DNA of 6,244 nucleotides from Candidatus Thiomargarita nelsonii (GTDB lineage: Bacteria; Pseudomonadota; Gammaproteobacteria; Beggiatoales; Beggiatoaceae): contig LUTY01001118.1 in assembly GCA_001640045.1 (NCBI GenBank), positions 1 through 6,244 on the forward strand, in the 5' to 3' direction. Below the pieces are notes generated by a model. The model was not told the DNA's origin. It did not search any database and saw only the letters and a list, made by a program, of their open reading frames with translations. The position numbers and the translations under genes were made by a program. This document shows, piece by piece, positions 1 to 5,967 of the stretch (the stretch's first letter is position 1; every line of letters begins with the position of its first letter).

Positions 1-3000
1 AAATCGAGCCACTGATTGGCTTTTTTGTGAACACACTCGTTTTACGCCTTGAACTCCATCCACATTTTGAGCAATTACTAAAACATGTCAGACGAATTGC
101 CCTAGAAGCCTATGCCCACCAAGACCTTCCCTTCGAGCAACTCGTTGAAGAACTTCAACCGGAACGCTCCCTGAGCCACACCCCACTTTTCCAAGTCATG
201 TTCGTATTACAAAACGCCCCGATGGACCACTTAGAATTACCCGGACTCACCTTAACCCCCTTAGAATTGGAAAGCGTTATCGCCAAATTTGACCTCACCT
301 TAACACTAGAAGAAACGGCAAATCGGCTAGAAGGCACACTAGAATACAACACAGACTTATTTGAAAAAGCGACCATCAAGCGCATGGTGGGCCATTTCCA
401 AACTTTATTAGAAGGCATTGTAAAAAAACCACAACAACCCACTCAAGCCTTACCATTACTCACGGAAACAGAATATCAGCAACTGAAGGCTTGGAACAAC
501 ACGGCGACTGACTATCCCCAAGATCAATGTATTCATCAATTGTTTGAGGAACAAGTAAAACGAACCCCCGATGCCATCGCGGTGGTGTTTAAAGACCAAC
601 AATTGAGCTACACCACTTTGAATCAACGCGCTAATCAACTGGCACATCACCTACAAACTCTCGGAGTCAAACCCGAGGTGCTTGTTGGCCTTTGCATAGA
701 ACGCTCCTGTGAGATGATCATAGGACTTCTAGGGATTCTCAAAGCGGGAGGCGCATACCTGCCATTATACCCCACTTATCCGGTTGCCCGTTTAGCTTTT
801 ATGATAGAAAATGCTGATGTGCTTATTACTACCGATAACTTAGTGGAGAGATTGCCAGAGCAAAATCAAAAAGCCATTGTTTGCTTAGATACCCTTGATG
901 CAACGCTCAGTACCGACGACAATCCGAAAAGTGGGGTTAAGCCGATGAATTTGGCTTATGTGATGTACACTTCTGGCTCTACCGGTCAACCCAAGGGAGT
1001 GAATATCATTCATCGCGGTGTGGTGCGTTTAGTCAAGGAAACAAATTACGTCAATTTGACAGCGGATGAAGTCTTCCTACAACTCGCGCCCCTCTCGTTT
1101 GATGCCTCCACTTTTGAAATTTGGGGCAGTCTGCTTAACGGTGCCAACTTAATCCTTATGCCTCCCCACACGCCCTCACTAAAAGACTTGGGGCGCATCA
1201 TTGGGCAACACCAAGTCACCACGCTGTGGCTCACGGCGGGTCTGTTTCACCTGATGGTAGAAGAGCGGCTAGAAGATTTAAGACCCGTGCGTCAACTATT
1301 GGCCGGGGGTGATGTGCTCTCAGTGCCACATGTCCGCAAGGTGTTACGAGAGCTCAAAGACTGTCAATTGATTAATGGTTACGGCCCCACTGAAAACACG
1401 ACATTTACATGTTGCTGTTCCATCACCGAAAGCCAAATGGGTACATCTGTCCCAATAGGTCGTCCCATCGCCAACACCCAAGTTTATATCCTGGATGCCC
1501 TTCTTCAACCCGTGCCGGTGGGCGTACCCGGTGAATTATACATCGGCGGTGCCGGACTTGCCCGAGGCTACTTCAACAGTCCTGACTTAACGGCCGACAA
1601 ATTTATTCATAATCCATTCAGCGATGATCCTGAAGTACACCTTTACAAAACCGGCGACTTAGCCCGCTACCTTCCTGACGGTAACATTGAATTTCTGGGG
1701 CGCCTTGACAATCAGGTTAAGATTCGTGGTTTCCGTATTGAGCTTGGCGAAATCGAAGCCGTCTTGGCACAACACCCAGCCGTGCAAGAATGCATCGTCA
1801 TTGTCCTTGAAGAATCATATCAGGATAAGCGTTTAGTCGCCTATCTGGTACTCTCCAAATCAGAACAAGCCATTGAAACGATACGCAGCTTCCTCAAAGA
1901 GAGACTACCCGATTACATGATACCAAACGCTTTCATCCCGATTGAAGCGATGCCGTTGACCCCTAACGGTAAGATAGACAGCAGCGCACTGCCCGCGCCC
2001 GATACGATCAGATCGCCGCGAGAAGGTGCATTTGTGCCCCCCCGTACTCTGTTCGAAGAAAGGTTGGCATGTATCTGGATTGAGATACTTGGTATTAAGT
2101 CATTAGAACTCGGGCCAAGCCAAATCAATATCCACGACAATTTCTTTGAATTAGGCGGTCATTCCCTGGCAGCGGCGCGTCTCATCAGTCGGGTACGGGA
2201 AGTGTTTCAGGTTCAGCTACCGATACGCCGCCTGTTTGAATTCCCCACCATAGCTGAACTCGCCAAATGTATTGAAACTGAGCGAATGTTATCGCCTCAA
2301 GAACCTAAGCAGTGGTCTTATATCGTGCCAATTAGGCGGAGTGGCACTAAGAAACATTTTTTTATCGTGCCGGGTGGCGGGGGCGGCGAAGTGGAACTCA
2401 TCCATTTGACCAAGCTAGTGTATTTGTTGGGTCAAGAACAACCGGTTTATGGGCTACAAGCACGCGGTTGGGATGGGAAACAGAACCCTCACACCCACGT
2501 TGAGGCCATGGCCACTGACTACCTCAATGAAATCAGGACTGTCCAACCTGAGGGCCCCTACCTGTTGGGCGGCGAATGCATTGGCGGATTGGTGGCTTTT
2601 GAAATAGCTCAACAGCTCCAGGCACAAGGTCAAAAAGTGGGCCTATTAGTTTTGATAGATACTGTACTTTTAAAAGGAATGTCTTATGTTACCTATCCAG
2701 TCTATAAAACTTTAGAACTACATCACTGGAAAGCCAGACTCAAACATCACTGGAAGACCGTCCCGCAACTTACACCAAAGAAGCTGTTACCCTATCTGTT
2801 TGACAAAGCGAAAAAAGCGATAGGGAAAGTGTTTACCCAAAATGACATCCCCCAAGTTCAGCAAATTCAACAAGAAAGGATGGATGCCCATATAAACACT
2901 CTCCGGCGTTACAGACCGAAAGTTTATCCAGATACCCTTGTCTTACTGGTCAGTGAGGGTCTGTCGAAGCAGATGCAGGATCCCACCCTGGGTTGGGAGA

Positions 3001-3125
3001 ATCTGGCGGCTCAGGGTTTGGAAATTTATAAGCTACCAGGAGAGCATGCCTCTTATCTCGGGGAGCAGGTCCAGAACACAGCTCAACGCTTGAGGACTTG
3101 TTTAGATGAGGCACAGCACAAATAA
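1..3125 (+). CDS. Non-ribosomal peptide synthetase, C-terminal part (C fragment-A-PCP-TE), 5' end outside the window
   Basis: This is the terminal module of a peptide assembly line; it activates one amino acid, condenses it and releases the product. The frame is open from base 3 and encodes the late condensation-domain motif IGFFVNT, so the GTG at 27 is internal. Numbering from base 3 (1040 visible residues): condensation end 1-140, with HQDLPFEQLVE; adenylation about 153-660, with YTSGSTG, GYGPTE, YKTGDLARY, RGFRIELGEIE and NGKID (Lys657). The pocket aligned to GrsA PheA reads D-A-F-W-L-G-G-T-F-K, a valine-type code. The carrier domain has FELGGHSL, with phosphopantetheine Ser721 (2163-2165). 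The type I thioesterase spans about 784-1035; its nucleophile motif is GECIG, with Cys859 in place of Ser, Asp886 (LLVLID) and His1015 (GEHASYL). Two oddities: the A2 motif reads LPLYP instead of the usual LP(L/I)DP, and the A-PCP linker carries a few extra residues (KSLELGPSQ). The domain calls are secure; the valine prediction is inference. Confidence 0.96.
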   Translation, partial: IEPLIGFFVNTLVLRLELHPHFEQLLKHVRRIALEAYAHQDLPFEQLVEELQPERSLSHTPLFQVMFVLQNAPMDHLELPGLTLTPLELESVIAKFDLTLTLEETANRLEGTLEYNTDLFEKATIKRMVGHFQTLLEGIVKKPQQPTQALPLLTETEYQQLKAWNNTATDYPQDQCIHQLFEEQVKRTPDAIAVVFKDQQLSYTTLNQRANQLAHHLQTLGVKPEVLVGLCIERSCEMIIGLLGILKAGGAYLPLYPTYPVARLAFMIENADVLITTDNLVERLPEQNQKAIVCLDTLDATLSTDDNPKSGVKPMNLAYVMYTSGSTGQPKGVNIIHRGVVRLVKETNYVNLTADEVFLQLAPLSFDASTFEIWGSLLNGANLILMPPHTPSLKDLGRIIGQHQVTTLWLTAGLFHLMVEERLEDLRPVRQLLAGGDVLSVPHVRKVLRELKDCQLINGYGPTENTTFTCCCSITESQMGTSVPIGRPIANTQVYILDALLQPVPVGVPGELYIGGAGLARGYFNSPDLTADKFIHNPFSDDPEVHLYKTGDLARYLPDGNIEFLGRLDNQVKIRGFRIELGEIEAVLAQHPAVQECIVIVLEESYQDKRLVAYLVLSKSEQAIETIRSFLKERLPDYMIPNAFIPIEAMPLTPNGKIDSSALPAPDTIRSPREGAFVPPRTLFEERLACIWIEILGIKSLELGPSQINIHDNFFELGGHSLAAARLISRVREVFQVQLPIRRLFEFPTIAELAKCIETERMLSPQEPKQWSYIVPIRRSGTKKHFFIVPGGGGGEVELIHLTKLVYLLGQEQPVYGLQARGWDGKQNPHTHVEAMATDYLNEIRTVQPEGPYLLGGECIGGLVAFEIAQQLQAQGQKVGLLVLIDTVLLKGMSYVTYPVYKTLELHHWKARLKHHWKTVPQLTPKKLLPYLFDKAKKAIGKVFTQNDIPQVQQIQQERMDAHINTLRRYRPKVYPDTLVLLVSEGLSKQMQDPTLGWENLAAQGLEIYKLPGEHASYLGEQVQNTAQRLRTCLDEAQHK

Positions 3126-3149
3126 TAATAGACTTGTCCCTAAATTTGC

Positions 3150-3174
3150 CGGACGGGGTTTGCAACCCTGTCCG
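3150..3174. repeat. GC-rich palindrome downstream of the NRPS gene
   Basis: The arms GGACGGGGTT (3151-3160) and AACCCTGTCC (3164-3173) flank a TGC loop, with one G-T wobble and a further C-G pair at 3150/3174. That makes an 11-bp stem. A weaker outer pair, GACTTGT (3131-3137) with ACATGTC (3177-3183), encloses it. It lies 24 bp after the NRPS stop, so it may stall or end transcription, but no T-run follows, so it is not a textbook intrinsic terminator. A degenerate reverse-complement copy lies at 3261-3281, which argues for a dispersed repeat element. Confidence 0.7.
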
Positions 3175-3192
3175 AAACATGTCTAATAAAAA

Positions 3193-3220
3193 TTGATTTT
3201 CATGTAGAGTGGATTATATT
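3193..3220 (+). promoter_or_regulatory. Possible sigma-70-type promoter for the exported-protein gene
   Basis: TTGATT (3193-3198) and TATATT (3215-3220) are separated by 16 bp, a fair match to -35 and -10 boxes. The implied leader before the ATG at 3416 would be about 190 nt. The spacer is AT-rich, so chance matches are likely. No better-spaced pair was found closer to the gene. Confidence 0.3.
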
Positions 3221-3260
3221 AACATTCCAATATTAGAAAATACTATTTTTCCACGATACT

Positions 3261-3281
3261 GACAGGGTTGCCAAAACCCCG
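3261..3281. repeat. Degenerate inverted copy of the 3150-3174 palindrome
   Basis: Read on the + strand, this site contains GACAGGGTTGC followed, after two extra bases, by AAACCCCG. Both pieces match the reverse complement of the palindrome at 3150-3174 in the same order. The far arm has decayed (ATGG where GTCC would be expected), so the hairpin is reduced to GGGTT/AACCC. This shows that the two sites share an origin, or that a repeat family was inserted in both orientations. Confidence 0.55.
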
Positions 3282-3345
3282 ATGGAACAACTCTCTCTAT
3301 TGCAAAAAAATGGGGGGTGTGTTCTAATCAAATATTTCTTTAAAT

Positions 3346-3363
3346 ATATCAATTCATTGATAT
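3346..3363. promoter_or_regulatory. Inverted repeat upstream of the exported-protein gene
   Basis: ATATCAA (3346-3352) and TTGATAT (3357-3363) are perfect inverted 7-bp arms around a TTCA centre, 52 bp before the ATG. The position fits an operator for a dimeric regulator or a weak leader hairpin. The sequence is AT-rich, so chance occurrence is a real alternative and no regulator can be named. Confidence 0.3.
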
Positions 3364-3400
3364 TTTATATGGTTTTTCCTCTTTCAACCTTTTCAACATT

Positions 3401-3408
3401 AGGAGGAG
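3401..3408 (+). promoter_or_regulatory. Strong ribosome binding site fixing the start at 3416
   Basis: AGGAGGAG lies 7 nt before the ATG at 3416-3418. It is a near-perfect Shine-Dalgarno sequence and settles the start of the downstream gene, whose first residues form a signal peptide. Confidence 0.85.
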
Positions 3409-3415
3409 ATAAATT

Positions 3416-3976
3416 ATGAAATACATAGTTTTATGTTGCTCAATAATTTCTATAATACCTTTCGCTAATCTTGTTCTAGCAGACGATAATTTTAGGACAC
3501 TAAAATTTTCTGATAGTGAACAATTTTATAATGAATGGGAAGAAGGTTTTTTGACAAAAACGAGTTTTGAAGTGCTAACGGATTTTACCCATCTGGATCA
3601 AGTGCCAGATCGTTTGAAAAAACTTGTCAATTTAGAACAACATCAAGATGACTTAGTCGCAGAAAATGGTAGCTTTATGGAAGGCGCAAAGGCGACAGCA
3701 GTGTTGACACTGGCAGGCGCATCCTTAGCCTCTGCTGTGAGTACAGGTGTTGTCGTTGGCTCAGCATTTATGGCAAGAGGAGTGGCAGCCGGTGCCGCCG
3801 TTGGAGCAGCAGGCGGTCCTGTTGCCCCTGTCACCATAGCCATTGCCGCTGGGGTAGGTGCGGTTGTTGGGTTTACCATAGGTGTTACTGTCGTCGTTCT
3901 TTCTGGAGAAGAACATGAAATGACGTTTGAAATCGAGCCCACAGGAAAGTTTAAATTCCATGTCAAACCTATTTGA
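3416..3976 (+). CDS. Exported or membrane protein with glycine-zipper hydrophobic domain, function unknown
   Basis: I do not recognise a named family for this 186-residue protein. The N-terminus (MKYIVLCC...NLVLA, residues 1-22) looks like a Sec signal peptide with cleavage before DD; no Cys follows the site, so it is not a lipoprotein. Residues 23-90 are polar and acidic, with aromatic residues. Residues about 93-163 form a long Gly/Ala/Val-rich stretch with small residues at regular spacing (for example GVAAGAAVGAAGG and AAGVGAVVGFTIG), broken by a Pro-containing turn near 134-138. This suggests two packed membrane helices of glycine-zipper type. A charged tail (164-186) follows and may form a beta hairpin. 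Such zippers occur in outer-membrane-associated proteins, in pore-formers and in some bacteriocin-like proteins; the sequence does not decide between these. It has its own strong ribosome binding site, stands alone, and converges with the - strand operon. Confidence 0.85.
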   Translation: MKYIVLCCSIISIIPFANLVLADDNFRTLKFSDSEQFYNEWEEGFLTKTSFEVLTDFTHLDQVPDRLKKLVNLEQHQDDLVAENGSFMEGAKATAVLTLAGASLASAVSTGVVVGSAFMARGVAAGAAVGAAGGPVAPVTIAIAAGVGAVVGFTIGVTVVVLSGEEHEMTFEIEPTGKFKFHVKPI

Positions 3977-3980
3977 TTTT

Positions 3981-4037
3981 AAACCTCAGAGGTTTTGGAT
4001 ACGAAGTGGCGGGACGCCCAACCTCTGAGGTTTGGGC
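3981..4037. repeat. Paired AACCTC/GAGGTT palindromes between convergent genes
   Basis: Two palindromes lie in the 66-bp gap between the convergent genes. AAACCTC-A-GAGGTTT occupies 3981-3995. AACCTC-T-GAGGTT (4020-4032) is extended by GCCC (4016-4019) pairing with GGGC (4034-4037) around one bulged T. Each is close to the reverse complement of the other, so the pair can also fold as one long hairpin with arms of about 17 bp. A small inner stem, GGCG/CGCC (4008-4018), lies between them. The unit may end transcription from both sides, but T-runs are weak (only TTTT after the first palindrome), so a dispersed repeat element is at least as likely. Confidence 0.7.
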
Positions 4038-4042
4038 TAATC

Positions 4043-5015
4043 CTATTCCCATGTTTTTGCACTCGCCTCAAGTGCCAAAACAGCAAAAATGGGATAATGA
4101 TCAGACCCCCCCGTGATTGGAAGCGTGCCCGCATCTACAGCAACAAATGGCTTACTATAAAAAATATGATCAATCCGAACAAACGGCATAATGGCACCCA
4201 ATTTACGGGCAGGCGATGGAAAATTAAAACCAAAACTCCAACCCGCCTCCCAGTGGGCATTATTTAACCTTTTATCAATTAACGCATAACTGCGTGACTG
4301 AGAAGTCGTATTAAAATCGCCGGATAATATTAACGGCCCCTCCAAAGAATTCACCGCCTCAACATACGCCACAATAGCATTCCAATGCTCCTGATATCGA
4401 CTCAACCCCCGTGGAGTATTGACGTTAATTAAATTGACAATACCATTGGGCGTCACTGTTTTGATAATCTGTGCCGACAGAGGCGCATTTTCCGGGTACC
4501 AGCGGATATCGACTAGCGATAGCAAGTGCTTTATTCGCTTTATATGAAAAAAAACGCAAACTAGAATCAGGCTTATCAACTAACTGTTCCCTCACATAAT
4601 GGGCTACCGTTTTGTTGATCTCCTGTAATAAGACGATGTCTGCATTTTGTTGAATAATCGTATCCACTACCCTTGCTTTATCCTCATTCCTTGTCATCAC
4701 GTTATAACTTAATACATGAAAAATGGCTGACATTTTTGGAACAAAGGCAAACTGAGGCAGAAAGAGTGGCCTGTAGACATAAAAAATGTATAACACAGGA
4801 AACAGGGAAAGAAGGAATAATAGCCTCTGTTTACTAAAAACAGTATAAATGCAAACCGGCAATATAAAAAGCAATGCCCATGGCATAAAATAGGCAAACA
4901 GACGAAATGGCAGGAAAGAATCACCAATAAAAATATGCCCACCCCACAAAAATAGAATCACCGACAACACGACAATAGCAATGCTCAAAAATATTAAACG
5001 ATATAATTTAGACAA
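4043..5015 (-). pseudogene. Membrane-anchored endonuclease/exonuclease/phosphatase (EEP) family protein, frameshifted
   Basis: The frame starts at TTG (5015-5013) and encodes three probable membrane helices (residues 7-24, 41-60, 65-82). The EEP domain follows, with SYNV (Asn105), LLQE (Glu132) and ASRYPL (167-172). It then runs into an early stop at 4425-4427 in the original frame. The rest of the domain continues in the next frame: NTPRG, LSGDFNT, RIDHIF and GGSDHYP, ending at TAG 4045-4043. The switch fits best just after the CCC codon at 4496-4494, where one extra base in CCCGG restores a single 323-residue protein; the 973-bp span is 3 x 324 + 1. EEP proteins are metal-dependent phosphodiesterases or phosphatases, and the layout resembles the YafD-like group. 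The substrate is unknown. The His usual in the NVH strand is Asn here. Either a sequencing error in a homopolymer or a true pseudogene is possible. Confidence 0.85.
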
Positions 5016-5026
5016 GATTACCCCTC
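5013..5026 (-). promoter_or_regulatory. Ribosome binding site and TTG start of the EEP gene
   Basis: On the - strand GAGGGG (5026-5021) lies 5 nt before TTG (5015-5013), and the stop of the upstream Alg13-like gene (5020-5018) sits between them. The next in-frame ATG is about 43 codons in and would delete the first membrane helix, so TTG is the better start. The arrangement points to translational coupling. Confidence 0.6.
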
Positions 5027-5506
5027 ACGCAAAAATGACCGAATATTATCGATCAATTTTTCTAATTCGCAACTATCATTCCTTTCGGGAAACTCTATTT
5101 GTTGCTGGCTCATCAATCTCGATAAAGCATCTTGCAATTCTTGGTCAGAATTAACAACCTCAATTCCATCAATTGACCCAAAATACTTTGAAGTATCAAT
5201 TTGATGATTGTTGCGATGCTCACCAAATTCGGAACGTCTGGGCATAATAATTATCGGTTTCCGATAATCAAAGGCTTTTAGAATATTCCCCATCCCAGCG
5301 TGAGAAACGATGAGTTCAGCCTCTTGAAATTTATCGTCAAACTCCTTTGCACCAAGAAAATCATAGAACACAATACGCTTGGGCAAGTACGCCGAATGAC
5401 AAATTTGAGCAACCACCTCCGCAGATTGATTGCTATTAAGCCAAGAATCCACCCCTTTGATGAGTCGGTCAAAAGGGAATTGGGTGCCTACCGTAACGAA
5501 AATCAT
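5018..5506 (-). CDS. Alg13-like glycosyltransferase subunit (family 28 C-terminal half; PssE/EpsF type)
   Basis: This 162-residue protein is the sugar-nucleotide-binding half of a split family 28-type glycosyltransferase. The opening MIFVTVGTQFPFDRLI (1-16) is characteristic of Alg13 and bacterial PssE-like proteins. VSHAGMGN (67-74) matches the HAGxGS motif, with Asn in the last place. KPIIIMPR and GEHRNNHQ (83-102) form the usual donor-site segment. No membrane helix is visible, so it should be cytoplasmic and recruited to the membrane by its Alg14-like partner. The start ATG (5506-5504) overlaps the stop of that partner in an ATGA arrangement, which implies coupled translation and 1:1 production. 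Known bacterial pairs add the second sugar to a lipid-linked repeat unit in capsule or exopolysaccharide synthesis. The donor sugar cannot be told from sequence here. The family is confident; the exact reaction is not. Confidence 0.92.
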   Translation of the reverse strand: MIFVTVGTQFPFDRLIKGVDSWLNSNQSAEVVAQICHSAYLPKRIVFYDFLGAKEFDDKFQEAELIVSHAGMGNILKAFDYRKPIIIMPRRSEFGEHRNNHQIDTSKYFGSIDGIEVVNSDQELQDALSRLMSQQQIEFPERNDSCELEKLIDNIRSFLREG

Positions 5507-5967
5507 AGTACCTTACCCCTATAATAAGGGCAGTTCTTTTTAGCCAAATGTTCCCATTGTGTCAGCCAAAGTGAGGCAAAGCGGCGAACTTTTAATCCTG
5601 ATACAGACATCTGCTGTACATTAGCAATACTGTCTACCCATATAGTTCTGGCACCCAACATCAGTCCAAACACAAGCGAAAAAAATCCAGGTGCCGCACC
5701 TGTAGAAACCACCACAGTTGGTCGATTTTTCAGTACCACAAAGAAAACTTCTAATGCCATTCGTATCATTTTCAACTTACTATCCAAAGCGGCATCGGTT
5801 ACCACATAAAAGCCACAATTATCCAATTGTGACTGGCAACTTTTCTCAGTCGTCACATATATCAACTTGTAGTCCGAAAAGGCAGACTCTAACCGTCTTA
5901 ATTGAACCCAGTGACCGCCAAAAGAAGCAACCATTAAAACGACTTTTTTACCTCGTCGACTCATCAC
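5503..5967 (-). CDS. Alg14-like glycosyltransferase subunit (PssD/EpsE type)
   Basis: This 154-residue protein is the acceptor and membrane-association half that partners the Alg13-like protein encoded next. Visible signatures are VASFGGHWVQLRRL (13-26), VVVSTGAAPG (85-94), the VDSIA segment (111-115, where an ES pair is usual) and TQWE (136-139, near the usual QWPE). Residues about 70-104 contain hydrophobic stretches that could dip into the membrane; there is no separate N-terminal anchor. The first of two tandem ATG codons (5967-5965) is preferred because AAGGA (5980-5976) lies 8 nt upstream. The gene overlaps the end of the upstream glycosyltransferase gene by 20 bp, and its TGA overlaps the ATG of the next gene. 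Length and motifs fit intact bacterial members. Its role in extracellular polysaccharide synthesis is inferred from family and context. Confidence 0.92.
   Translation of the reverse strand: MMSRRGKKVVLMVASFGGHWVQLRRLESAFSDYKLIYVTTEKSCQSQLDNCGFYVVTDAALDSKLKMIRMALEVFFVVLKNRPTVVVSTGAAPGFFSLVFGLMLGARTIWVDSIANVQQMSVSGLKVRRFASLWLTQWEHLAKKNCPYYRGKVL

Noticed and set aside
27..3125. GTG at 27 as the start of the NRPS gene
   Set aside because: The frame is open before it and encodes IEPLIGFF, part of the condensation-domain motif that continues across the GTG, so the gene starts outside the window.
3151..3185. Intrinsic terminator after the NRPS gene
   Set aside because: The stem is good but no T-run follows, and a degenerate copy nearby favours a dispersed repeat; termination remains possible but is not claimed.
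3643..3966. - strand frame opposite the exported-protein gene
   Set aside because: Its Ala/Thr/Pro-rich translation is the mirror of the Gly/Ala/Val-rich zipper on the + strand; no supporting start signal.
4105..4112. C-run in the EEP gene as a second frameshift
   Set aside because: IDHI upstream and SDHYP downstream on the - strand are in the same frame across the run.
3995..4267. + strand frame of 90 codons
   Set aside because: It begins inside a palindromic repeat and runs opposite to conserved EEP motifs; the composition is unlike a real protein and no ribosome binding site is seen.
4547..4554. A8 run as the frameshift site in the EEP gene
   Set aside because: The original frame still reads a typical EEP stretch (ALAIASRYPL) beyond this run, so the break lies further on, near 4494.
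4043..4579. Independent - strand gene starting near 4579
   Set aside because: Its first 29 residues lie over the better-supported EEP frame and lack motifs; the rest is the C-terminal half of the same EEP domain.
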